DNA of 7,307 bases, from contig JBDUCV010000096.1 in NCBI GenBank assembly GCA_040003255.1, positions 1 through 7,307 on the forward strand. The letters run 5' to 3'. Under the pieces are notes generated by a model. The model saw nothing but the letters and a program-made list of their open reading frames with translations, did no database searches and was not told the DNA's origin. Positions 1 to 5,680 of this stretch are shown in pieces. Each line of letters starts with the position of its first letter. Positions within the stretch are counted from its first letter, which is position 1. Made by a program: the position numbers and the translations under genes. The stretch comes from JBDUCV01 sp040003255 (GTDB taxonomy: Bacteria > Actinomycetota > Actinomycetes > Mycobacteriales > Jatrophihabitantaceae).

Positions 1-2
1 GG

Positions 3-242
3 TCAGTAGCGCGGGTCTGCCGGATCAACCGGCTCGACGTAGCTGACGTCGCGGCCGCGGTGAATCACGTCGGTGCGACGTCGGACCGACAGCAGGGCCG
101 CGGAGATCAGCAGCCCGATGATTCCGATGATCATCAACACCACGCCCACGGTCTGCAGATTGATCCCGCTGACCTCCTTGGTGACTGCGAACTTGAGAAT
201 GGCTCCGATCGCGATCAAGACAAGACTTGCCCCGATTCGCAT
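3..242 (-). CDS. Small two-helix membrane protein, DUF6458-like
   Basis: A 79-residue protein predicted to sit in the cytoplasmic membrane; no biochemical role is known to me. Two hydrophobic segments are visible, about residues 5-20 and 29-51, joined by a short polar loop (TKEVSGIN). A basic RRR stop-transfer patch follows at 54-56, then a polar proline/aspartate-rich tail ending in PRY. The N-terminus MRIGASLVLIAIGAILKFAV matches my recollection of the actinobacterial DUF6458 family, so this is family recognition only. The start is well supported: an AGGAGG at 249-254 lies 6 bases from the ATG at 242. A GTG directly in front (245) is the only close alternative. The gene has its own upstream region of 183 bases with inverted repeats and a SigF-like promoter candidate, so it need not be cotranscribed with the methyltransferase gene upstream of it. 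Confidence 0.85.
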   Translation of the reverse strand: MRIGASLVLIAIGAILKFAVTKEVSGINLQTVGVVLMIIGIIGLLISAALLSVRRRTDVIHRGRDVSYVEPVDPADPRY

Positions 243-248
243 CACGCA

Positions 249-254
249 CCTCCT
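249..254 (-). promoter_or_regulatory. Shine-Dalgarno site that decides the start of the DUF6458-like gene
   Basis: On the minus strand the bases read AGGAGG, a perfect anti-16S match, 6 bases before the ATG at 242. The open frame continues upstream to 371, but that extension has no comparable site and its sequence is not protein-like. Confidence 0.8.
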
Positions 255-266
255 GGACTTGTCGGG

Positions 267-291
267 CCGGTCAGGACCGGACGGTCCGGTC
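267..291. repeat. Nested inverted repeats upstream of the DUF6458-like gene
   Basis: Two overlapping inverted repeats share a central arm. CCGGTC (267-272), AG, GACCGG (275-280) form the first. GACCGGAC (275-282), G, GTCCGGTC (284-291) form the second, with 8-base perfect arms. This gives three related half-sites in 25 bases, just downstream of the promoter candidate at 297-322. It could be an operator for a dimeric repressor or a hairpin in the 5' UTR. The repeats are seen directly; the function is inferred. Confidence 0.5.
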
Positions 292-296
292 GCGGT

Positions 297-322
297 ATGC
301 CCACCCGCCGCCTGAGTGAAAC
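297..322 (-). promoter_or_regulatory. Candidate SigF-type promoter for the DUF6458-like gene
   Basis: On the minus strand GTTT (322-319) is followed by 16 bases and then GGGCAT (302-297). The mycobacterial SigF consensus as I know it is GTTT-N15 to 17-GGGTAT, so the spacing is right and one base of the -10 differs. Transcription would start near 290, giving a 5' UTR of roughly 45-50 bases that contains the inverted repeats. A competing SigA-like -10, TATTCT, lies at 339-334 but has no recognisable -35. The call rests on a short motif. Confidence 0.3.
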
Positions 323-394
323 ACGACGGCCCGAGAATATCCGTTATCGACTGGAGCGCGCGGTAAGCCACCCCGCGCCGCCATCTTCATTGCA

Positions 395-408
395 GGGCGC
401 ACACGCCC
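395..408 (-). terminator. Candidate hairpin terminator after the methyltransferase gene
   Basis: On the minus strand a 5-bp GC-only stem, GGGCG/CGCCC, closes a TGTG tetraloop 17 bases after the methyltransferase stop. No U-tract follows. Mycobacterial terminators often lack one, so this is plausible but weak. Confidence 0.35.
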
Positions 409-425
409 GATCAGTCTGAGTCCCG

Positions 426-1274
426 CTAGCGGCGGATCGCCGTGATGAATCCGCCGGTAGCGTGTGCGGGGGTCGACCGGCGATAACTAACTGCGAGTTG
501 CGTCCGGTCGTGTGTCTGGACGTCCCAACCGTGGTGAGTGAGCCGGTTGAGCGCGCCTGCGGCAAGCCCGCCTTTCCATAGGATGGTGTCTTCATGCATG
601 GCTGGGTCCGCCTCGGCCGCGCTCATCAGCGCGGTGTCGGCGATGGCGCCGTGTTCGAGCGCAAGGTGGCTCGTCGAAGCCGACATCTCGCTCACTGTCG
701 CGAGCAGGGCAGCCGCCTCTTCGGGCGTCAGGTACAGCAGCAGACCTTCGATGAGCCACGCGGTCGGCGTGGTTCGGTCGAATCCGGCGGCGACCAGCTC
801 GGCAATCCAGTCCGGGTCACACAGATCGGCTGGCAGGGCAGTGCGCTCGCACTGCGGCACTGCGCCCTGCTCGTCGAGAACGGCTTGCTTGAAACTCAGG
901 ACGTCTGGGCGGTCGAGCTCGAACAGTCGGGTGCCTTCGGGCCACGACAACCGGAATGCGCGGGTGTCCAGTCCGGCGGCGAGCAGGACCACCTGACGAG
1001 AGCCGTCCTCGGCCGCGGAGACGAGGTAGTCGTCGAAGAAGCGGGTGCGGATGACCGCGTGGTCGGCGAACACCACAGCCAACTCGGACGGGCCACCGGA
1101 CACAACGTCGTGGTCGGCGAAACCCCCCGCGGCCGCCGCGGTAAAAGCAGCTGCGTAGGGATCCTCGAACAGCCGATCCGGACGTTGACTCTCTCGTTGG
1201 CGAATGGCGGCAACCCCGATGGCCGCCCGGCCGACACCCTTCGGGACCCCCGTCCGCTTCCGCACTGGCCACAC
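426..1274 (-). CDS. SAM-dependent methyltransferase, TIGR00027 / leucine carboxyl methyltransferase-like
   Basis: A 282-residue Rossmann-fold methyltransferase of the large mycobacterial family in which many paralogues have unknown substrates. Family signatures are in order: RPDRLFEDPYA at about 31-41; VVLLAAGLDTRAFRL at 95-109, the SAM-binding glycine loop with the diagnostic LDTRAFR; LFELDRPDV at 117-125, with the acidic residue expected to hold the SAM ribose; and WLIEGLLLYLTPEEA at 173-187. The length is normal for the family and nothing is broken. I cannot name the methyl acceptor. The start is uncertain. GTG 1274 and GTG 1265 are both in frame and neither has a good SD. A TAGCGT -10 at 1278-1273 would put a transcript start at about 1266, favouring a leaderless mRNA from GTG 1265 (279 residues). 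It is divergent from the GT87 gene. Confidence 0.9.
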   Translation of the reverse strand: MWPVRKRTGVPKGVGRAAIGVAAIRQRESQRPDRLFEDPYAAAFTAAAAGGFADHDVVSGGPSELAVVFADHAVIRTRFFDDYLVSAAEDGSRQVVLLAAGLDTRAFRLSWPEGTRLFELDRPDVLSFKQAVLDEQGAVPQCERTALPADLCDPDWIAELVAAGFDRTTPTAWLIEGLLLYLTPEEAAALLATVSEMSASTSHLALEHGAIADTALMSAAEADPAMHEDTILWKGGLAAGALNRLTHHGWDVQTHDRTQLAVSYRRSTPAHATGGFITAIRR

Positions 1275-1333
1275 GCTACGACATCGCCGATTTCGCTCCG
1301 AGCGCGGATCAGCGATTGGCGGCGAGCACTAGC

Positions 1334-2596
1334 GTGTCGAGGATGCTGCGCCGCGAGCCGAGCCTCGGGCGACCGGCCCGGTTGGCGCCGGCGCTGTTGT
1401 TCGCGGCATCCCTCGCAGTCGGGGTGGCGCTGGTAGCAACAAACCCGCAGCTGTACTGGCAGCAGAGCGATGCCGTGATCTATCGCGACGCGGGCGCCGC
1501 GGTATTGCACGGAAGGCCGTTGTATCCGACGCTGTTCGGCCCGGCTCAGCTGCCTTTCACCTACCCTCCGTTCGCCGGATTGCTTTTCGCGGCGGGCAGC
1601 CCGCTGCCGTTCGGATCGTGGAAGGCGGGGCTTGCGGGGCTCAGTCTCGTTGGTCTGGTCGGGTCAGCGCTGGCGGCGCTGCGACTCACCGGACGACGCA
1701 CCGCTGACTGCTGGCCGGCAGCGTTCGTTTTCGGCGCGATCGGCCTATGGCTCGAACCCGTCGACTCAACGCTGTCCTTCGGACAGATCAACCTAATGGT
1801 GATGGCCTTGGTCCTCACCGATCTCGCGTTCGCCCGCAACACCCGCTTCGGCGGGGTCGGCATCGGGTTGGCAGCCGGCCTCAAGATCACGCCGGCGATC
1901 TTCATCGGTTATCTGCTGCTCAGCGGTAATCGGCGGGAAGCCGGCACTGCTGCGCTGACCGCCGCGGCAACCGTGGCAATCGGCTTCCTCGCATTGCCGG
2001 CCGATGCGATGCGGTTCTGGGGCGGCCGCATCCTGCAACCGGGTGACGGCCCTGAGCGGCTGGTCAACCAGTCGCTGCGTGGCACCTTTCTGCGTGCGGC
2101 ACATCGGGCGACCGGGGAGCAGCTCAGCTGGCTGATCGCCGTCCTGGCCGTCGGGGTGGTCGGCCTAATCGCGGCGGCCTCGGCCAGCCGGGCGGGACTC
2201 GAGCTGTGGGGCGTCTGCCTATGCGCGGCAAGCGGGCTGCTCGCGTCACCTATTTCGTGGTCACATCACTGGGTCTGGGTCTTGCCGGTGCTCGTGCTTG
2301 CGTGGCAGTCAACGGCTCCGTGGCGGTGGGCGGCCACGGCATCGGTGGTGCTGCTGTTCGCCTGGTGGCCGCTGCCAGTCGGGCTGCACGGTCGCTGGCT
2401 TGCCGACGTATCCGCGCATCCGTCCGGACTGCTGCGAATCCTGCCGCACGACGACGGACGCGAGCTCCGCTGGTCGGGCTGGCAAATGGTCCTCGGCAAC
2501 TACTACGTGGTCGCGGCGATGTTGTTCGTCCTCAGCGGATCGATAGCCGTGTATCGACGGAAGCACCGCGGTGGAATGCTCTCGCCGAGCGAGTGA
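1334..2596 (+). CDS. GT87 (DUF2029) polyprenol-phosphate-mannose-type alpha-mannosyltransferase, polytopic
   Basis: A membrane GT-C glycosyltransferase of 420 residues from the chosen GTG. Mycobacterial GT87 members such as PimE (Rv1159) and Rv2181 transfer mannose from polyprenol-phosphate-mannose to PIM/LAM glycolipids outside the membrane; this gene probably does something similar. Signatures, numbered from 1334: SDAVIYRDAGAAVLHGRPLY at 45-64, whose first Asp (46) probably corresponds to the essential Asp of PimE; LPFTYPPFAGLL at 73-84; FGQINLMVMALVL at 149-161; GIGLAAGLKITPAIFIGYLL at 176-195; NQSLRG at 245-250; and SPISWSHHWVW at 305-315. About ten hydrophobic segments are visible. The specific acceptor cannot be read from sequence, and the neighbourhood is not the one I know for pimE. 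Starts also exist at TTG 1316 and ATG 1343. GTG 1334 has GGCGAG 7 bases upstream. Confidence 0.9.
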   Translation: MSRMLRREPSLGRPARLAPALLFAASLAVGVALVATNPQLYWQQSDAVIYRDAGAAVLHGRPLYPTLFGPAQLPFTYPPFAGLLFAAGSPLPFGSWKAGLAGLSLVGLVGSALAALRLTGRRTADCWPAAFVFGAIGLWLEPVDSTLSFGQINLMVMALVLTDLAFARNTRFGGVGIGLAAGLKITPAIFIGYLLLSGNRREAGTAALTAAATVAIGFLALPADAMRFWGGRILQPGDGPERLVNQSLRGTFLRAAHRATGEQLSWLIAVLAVGVVGLIAAASASRAGLELWGVCLCAASGLLASPISWSHHWVWVLPVLVLAWQSTAPWRWAATASVVLLFAWWPLPVGLHGRWLADVSAHPSGLLRILPHDDGRELRWSGWQMVLGNYYVVAAMLFVLSGSIAVYRRKHRGGMLSPSE

Positions 2597-2599
2597 ACT

Positions 2600-3922
2600 T
2601 CAGCCTGCGTAGCTGCTGGTCGCGACGCCGTCGATCTCGTCGGCGACGACCACGCGGTCGCGACCCGCCCGCTTGGCCCGGTACAAGGCGGTGTCGGCGC
2701 CGCTGAGGAGCGTCACCAGGTCGGTTCCGTGGGCGGGGTAGCAGGCCACCCCGATGGACGTCGACAGGTGATAACCGCCCTCGGCGAGCACCGACGGTTT
2801 GATGCCGGATGTCGCGTCGATGGACAGCGCGGCCACCCGGGCCCGGATGCGCTCGGCGATGAGCAGGGCGACGTCGATGTCGACGTCGGGCAGCACAGCC
2901 ACGAACTCTTCCCCGCCGAAGCGACCTACTGAGTCATAGCCACGCAACTCGTCGACCAGGCATTGCCCGGCGCGCGCGAGTACAACGTCGCCGATCAGGT
3001 GGCCGAAGGTGTCGTTGACCGACTTGAAGTGGTCGAGGTCGGCGATCAGCACCGCGACGGGCGTGTGTTCGCGTTCGGCGCGGGCGATCTCGCGCTGGCC
3101 GACGCGCTGCCAGGCGAGGGGATTGAGCAGGCCGGTCTTCGCATCGATCGTCGCAGCTTCCTCGAGCTGCCTGACCAGGGCACTGCGCTGCAGCACGAGC
3201 ATTGGCGGCAGGACAAGGAGGGCTGACCAGGGCTGGTGCAGCACGGCGAGCGCGATCAACCCGCCCAGGCTCAGCGTCGCGATCTCGAGCGACACCTCGT
3301 CCCACGTCGGCATCATGGATCGCAGCGAGGCGGGCCGGGTTGCCAGCCATATTGCTGTCAGGACGAGGGTCACGTTGACGGCTAGGTAGACGCACAGCGC
3401 GATACCGATGATCAACGCCACGCTGAGGCCAGGTGGCAGTGCGTCCAGTCGACCGTCGACGGCCGACCGAACCCCGCCCGCCGCCTGCGAGGCGAGCACG
3501 AACGCCGCCGCGGTGAACACCTGCCGGTAGAGCCGCATCCCACTGCCGCGCTGTTGACGCAGCCACAGATGGGTGCGCATGACGACAATCAGCACGGTGG
3601 CATAGCCCGGCGGGAGCACTACGGTCGCGGCGAATATCCAGACCGAACTCAGGTCGACCAGCGCACCGGAGGTGAGCCGGAACCGAAGTCGCTCGATGCG
3701 TCGGGTGAGCTCTTCGAAACCGATCGAGAGGCCCAAACACAGTGCCATCCGCTGCGCCGTCTGCAAGCTGAACGCTTCAGATCGCAGGGCCAGGCCAGCG
3801 ACGCCCACCGCCATCAGCTCGACGCCGAGCGTGAAGCCGATTAGCCGGGGCGATGTGGACCACAAGGCCCAGCGCCGTATTCGCATGGGCCGACGGTTGG
3901 TGACCTCCCCGTCATGCGACAT
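2600..3922 (-). CDS. Membrane-anchored GGDEF diguanylate cyclase with intact I-site
   Basis: Predicted to condense two GTP into cyclic di-GMP. Numbering is from ATG 3922 (440 residues). Residues about 26-245 form a membrane sensor region with hydrophobic segments near 26-46, 58-71, 90-121, 133-149, 165-195 and 215-245. A short linker (LVRQLEEAATIDAKTGLLNPLAW) leads into the GGDEF domain. The key residues fall at PleD spacing: metal-binding Asp295 in DLDHFK, Asn303 and Asp312 for guanine, GGEEF at 336-340 with catalytic Glu338, and RGYD at 327-330, the RxxD inhibitory site exactly five residues before GGEEF. The enzyme should be active and product-inhibited. The sensor part resembles actinobacterial membrane regions of unknown ligand. 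The start is uncertain: TTG 3988 and ATG 3937 are in frame, and ATG 3922 has GGGG 9 bases upstream. The gene ends 3 bases from the GT87 stop. Its divergent neighbour is the opposing phosphodiesterase. Confidence 0.93.
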   Translation of the reverse strand: MSHDGEVTNRRPMRIRRWALWSTSPRLIGFTLGVELMAVGVAGLALRSEAFSLQTAQRMALCLGLSIGFEELTRRIERLRFRLTSGALVDLSSVWIFAATVVLPPGYATVLIVVMRTHLWLRQQRGSGMRLYRQVFTAAAFVLASQAAGGVRSAVDGRLDALPPGLSVALIIGIALCVYLAVNVTLVLTAIWLATRPASLRSMMPTWDEVSLEIATLSLGGLIALAVLHQPWSALLVLPPMLVLQRSALVRQLEEAATIDAKTGLLNPLAWQRVGQREIARAEREHTPVAVLIADLDHFKSVNDTFGHLIGDVVLARAGQCLVDELRGYDSVGRFGGEEFVAVLPDVDIDVALLIAERIRARVAALSIDATSGIKPSVLAEGGYHLSTSIGVACYPAHGTDLVTLLSGADTALYRAKRAGRDRVVVADEIDGVATSSYAG

Positions 3923-3993
3923 CTGTGAGAACCCCATCAACAATCCGACGACGCTGTCGCTGACGAACGGTAACCGGTTGGCTATCAAGTGTC

Positions 3994-4021
3994 AGCCTAG
4001 CGTGACCACTGGCGGCAGCAA
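3994..4021 (-). promoter_or_regulatory. Candidate promoter of the diguanylate cyclase gene
   Basis: The minus strand reads TTGCTG (4021-4016), a 16-base spacer, then TAGGCT (3999-3994), which fits the mycobacterial TANNNT -10. Transcription would begin near 3987, at or inside the TTG 3988 codon. This favours translation from an internal ATG (3937 or 3922) after a 50-65 base leader. The -35 matches only three consensus bases. Confidence 0.3.
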
Positions 4022-4051
4022 CAGGCCGAAAAGATCGAAGACCTTGACAAG

Positions 4052-4079
4052 TTGACCGAATGGCCATTCGTGCCATGCT
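4052..4079 (+). promoter_or_regulatory. Candidate forward promoter with a palindrome in its spacer
   Basis: TTGACC (4052-4057) matches the SigA -35 at five of six bases. It is followed by 16 bases and CATGCT (4074-4079), a fair -10 (A2, T3 and T6 kept). A second TTGACA at 4044-4049 has no convincing -10 partner. Transcription would start near 4086 and read through the 10-codon ORF at 4124 towards the EAL gene. Confidence 0.45.
4057..4070. promoter_or_regulatory. Perfect 14-bp palindrome, likely operator
   Basis: CGAATGG/CCATTCG is a perfect two-fold palindrome with no central spacer. It starts at the last base of the -35 candidate and ends 3 bases before the -10 candidate. A dimeric repressor bound there would block RNA polymerase. 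No regulator gene lies in this window, so the binding protein is unknown. Palindrome seen; operator role inferred. Confidence 0.5.
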
Positions 4080-4107
4080 GTCTGGTGGAGTCGGCCTTGA
4101 TCGGGCC

Positions 4108-4117
4108 GGAGGGAGGG
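4108..4117 (+). promoter_or_regulatory. Very strong Shine-Dalgarno for the short ORF at 4124
   Basis: GGAGGGAGGG lies 6 bases before the ATG at 4124. It is the longest purine-rich SD-like run noticed in the window and stronger than the sites of most full-length genes here, which supports real translation of the short ORF. Confidence 0.6.
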
Positions 4118-4123
4118 ATTCTC

Positions 4124-4156
4124 ATGCAGCTCTTCGACGGATTCAGTTGGGGCTGA
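4124..4156 (+). CDS. Ten-codon ORF, candidate leader peptide
   Basis: The frame ATG...TGA encodes MQLFDGFSWG, ten residues rich in aromatics (two Phe, one Trp) and ending in Gly. It sits behind an SD of unusual strength and about 38 bases after the predicted transcription start. The peptide is too short to recognise as a family. Its stop at 4154-4156 is 3 bases before the first arm of a set of alternative stem-loops (4159-4246), a geometry typical of leader peptides whose translation sets the folding of the mRNA. The next downstream gene on this strand is the EAL phosphodiesterase at 4402. Other readings: a translated uORF without regulatory effect, a small secreted or membrane-active peptide, or a chance ORF. 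Translation is fairly likely; function is unknown. Confidence 0.45.
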   Translation: MQLFDGFSWG

Positions 4157-4158
4157 AC

Positions 4159-4246
4159 TCGCACCGCCCCGACGCAATTCTCACCTTCGTCAGCTAACTA
4201 CGACCCCGCCGCCCGGACGGATCCGGGGTGCGATCCCGTCGCGCAC
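4159..4246 (+). promoter_or_regulatory. Alternative stem-loops in the leader of the phosphodiesterase operon
   Basis: The segment GGTGCGA (4227-4233) can pair with TCGCACC (4159-4165), extendable through CCCCG (4167-4171)/CGGGG (4224-4228) if 3 bases bulge. It can instead form a local hairpin, GTGCGA (4228-4233) with TCGCGC (4239-4244), loop of 5 and one G-U pair. A third hairpin, CCCGGA (4212-4217)/TCCGGG (4222-4227) with loop CGGA, competes with the extended long-range pairing. An A-tract, not a U-tract, follows at 4247-4251, so no standard intrinsic terminator is visible. Attenuator-like behaviour is inferred; the complementary segments are seen. High GC makes chance stems common. Confidence 0.35.
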
Positions 4247-4344
4247 AAAAATACTCCCGTTACCTTTCGGTTTCCTGACGGCGGGCTGGGTAAGGGCGTA
4301 GTTCATCGCCGGTACTGGGAATGACGCATTCGATGTCACATCCG

Positions 4345-4383
4345 AGCGCCTGCTTTGGCATGCTTGGCGCTGGACCCGTCCAG
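4345..4383 (+). promoter_or_regulatory. Hairpins and short repeats next to the EAL gene's SD
   Basis: AGCGCC (4345-4350) can pair with GGCGCT (4366-4371), and CTGGA (4370-4374) with TCCAG (4379-4383) around a CCCG loop. The two share two bases, so they cannot both form fully. The second stem ends on the first G of GGGGAGG (4383-4389), the SD-like run before ATG 4402. Between the arms, TGCTTTGGC and TGCTTGGC repeat at 4351 and 4361. These could tune ribosome access or bind a protein. If translation starts upstream at ATG 4321, the region is coding and this reading fails. Confidence 0.3.
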
Positions 4384-4401
4384 GGGAGGTGGGATCGCAC
4401 G

Positions 4402-5652
4402 ATGACGACCGCGTCGTCGATCGACCCAGTTCCCGGTGGCGCCGCGCGTGCGGTGCTGCGACTCATCGCGGATCGGGTCGGAGCACAGATCGCGGTGATG
4501 GTCGGCCCCGACGAAACCGTCGTCTGGGTCGACGACAGCGACGCACGGGCGCGCGCGTCCTGCGGCGCGGTGGCCGAGGCGACAGGACGGTGGGCGGTAT
4601 CGCGGACGGCCGATCACAGCGGGGTGGGCGACGTCGACGGCTGGAAGGTACTGACAGTCGCGCTCACGTCGGGATCGGGCCAGCCGATGGGCCGCCGTAC
4701 CGGGATCGCCTTCGCGCGGGCTGGGGATGCACCCTGGCTGGCGCAGGAACGCAGTTCGGCGCAGCTCGCCGCGTCGGTCTACGGCCTGACGTCGCGGTCG
4801 CTGTTGGCCGCGCCGGAGGTGTTCGAGAGCCAGCTGCGAGGTGCCGCCGACGCCGGTGCGTTGCGGCTGCATTACCAGGGCGAAATCGACTTGGATACCG
4901 GCGCGCTGGTCGCCGTTGAGGCGCTTGTGCGGTGGCAGCACCCCACCCTCGGCTTACTGCAGCCCGAGCATTTCATCCATCTGGCCGAGCACAGCACGCT
5001 CATCGAGCGGCTCAGCGCATGGGTGCTCGACGAGGCGTGCGCCCAGCTCGCGACCTGGCGGACCGAGTATCCCTCGCTGGCGCTCGTTCTGCGGGTAAAC
5101 GTTTCGCCCCTCCAGCTCGTCACCGATTCGTTCGTCGACGCCGTGACAGACGTGGTCGAGCGGCACGGGCTGCGAGCCGGGCAGTTATGCCTGGAAATCA
5201 CCGAACGCGTCCTACCGCCCGACACCGGGTCGTTGGCGAGCGCGCTTCGTCGGCTGCGCGCGCAAGGCATCGCGATTGCCATCGACGACTTCGGCACCGG
5301 CTACAGCTCGCTAGCGCACTTGAAGGCGCTGCCAGTGGACGCGGTCAAAATTGACCGCAGTTTCACCAGCGGGCTGGGGACGGACGCCGGTGACACTGCG
5401 ATCGTCGAGGCAGTGGCCAAGCTCGCTGCTACGTTCGGCTTGCAGCTGATCGCCGAGGGGATTGAGACGGCCGACGAGGCGGTCCGACTGGTGCGCATCG
5501 GTTGCCATCGGGGTCAGGGTCACCTGTTTGGCGAGCCGCGGGCCGCTGCCGACCTGGTCGATCTGCTGGCCGCCGGCGGGGTCGCGGACCAGCTGCCATT
5601 CGCCCGTTCGCCGAGCAGCGCTCGTCCCGCGGGGTCGCGTACGGTCGGCTGA
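4402..5652 (+). CDS. EAL-domain cyclic di-GMP phosphodiesterase with GAF-like N-terminus
   Basis: Predicted cytoplasmic enzyme of 416 residues that linearises c-di-GMP to pGpG. Residues about 10-130 have the size and hydrophobic pattern of a GAF-like sensor, with no clear ligand motif. The EAL domain runs from about 143 to 395. Its active-site residues are all present: Glu173 in VEALVRW, Asn233 in RVNVS, Glu265 in LEITE, Asp295-Asp296 in IDDFGTGYSSL with an intact loop-6 motif, Lys316 in VKIDR, Glu352 in AEGIE and Gln372 in GQGHLFG. Catalysis is therefore expected. No transmembrane segment is seen, unlike the divergent cyclase. ATG 4402 is preferred because GGGGAGG and GGTGGGA lie 7-12 bases upstream. 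An in-frame ATG at 4321 would add 27 residues of atypical sequence. The FMN reductase gene follows after 28 bases, probably in the same operon. Confidence 0.93.
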   Translation: MTTASSIDPVPGGAARAVLRLIADRVGAQIAVMVGPDETVVWVDDSDARARASCGAVAEATGRWAVSRTADHSGVGDVDGWKVLTVALTSGSGQPMGRRTGIAFARAGDAPWLAQERSSAQLAASVYGLTSRSLLAAPEVFESQLRGAADAGALRLHYQGEIDLDTGALVAVEALVRWQHPTLGLLQPEHFIHLAEHSTLIERLSAWVLDEACAQLATWRTEYPSLALVLRVNVSPLQLVTDSFVDAVTDVVERHGLRAGQLCLEITERVLPPDTGSLASALRRLRAQGIAIAIDDFGTGYSSLAHLKALPVDAVKIDRSFTSGLGTDAGDTAIVEAVAKLAATFGLQLIAEGIETADEAVRLVRIGCHRGQGHLFGEPRAAADLVDLLAAGGVADQLPFARSPSSARPAGSRTVG

Positions 5653-5680
5653 GCTCATCGCTTCGAACAGAGAGCCGGGT

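Noticed and set aside
3..371. 122-residue version of the DUF6458-like protein
   Set aside because: The extra N-terminal 43 residues run through the promoter and inverted repeats and lack an SD; the AGGAGG supports the 79-residue form.
594..1436. Long open frame antisense to the methyltransferase gene
   Set aside because: It is a GC-bias shadow of the real gene. Its translation has no recognisable domain and the opposite strand has clear family motifs.
2934..3740. Long open frame in another minus-strand frame of the cyclase gene
   Set aside because: Arg/Pro/Ala-rich translation without domains; the true frame encodes an intact GGDEF protein.
4228..4251. Intrinsic terminator made by the GTGCG/CGCAC stem
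   Set aside because: The stem is followed by an A-tract on the plus strand. On the minus strand the T-tract precedes the stem, so neither direction fits.
4270..4293. SigF-like promoter GTTT...GGGTAA upstream of the EAL gene
   Set aside because: The spacer is only 14 bases, shorter than the usual 15-17, and the last -10 base differs. It remains a weak alternative to the promoter at 4052-4079.
4086..4401. A c-di-GMP (GEMM-type) or other known riboswitch in the long leader before the EAL gene
   Set aside because: I could not find the conserved core sequences of GEMM-I or GEMM-II, nor any other riboswitch consensus I know. Only generic GC-rich stems are visible.
4321..4401. N-terminal extension of the EAL protein from ATG 4321
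   Set aside because: No SD precedes it and the 27 residues look unlike the rest of the protein, whereas ATG 4402 has a purine-rich SD.
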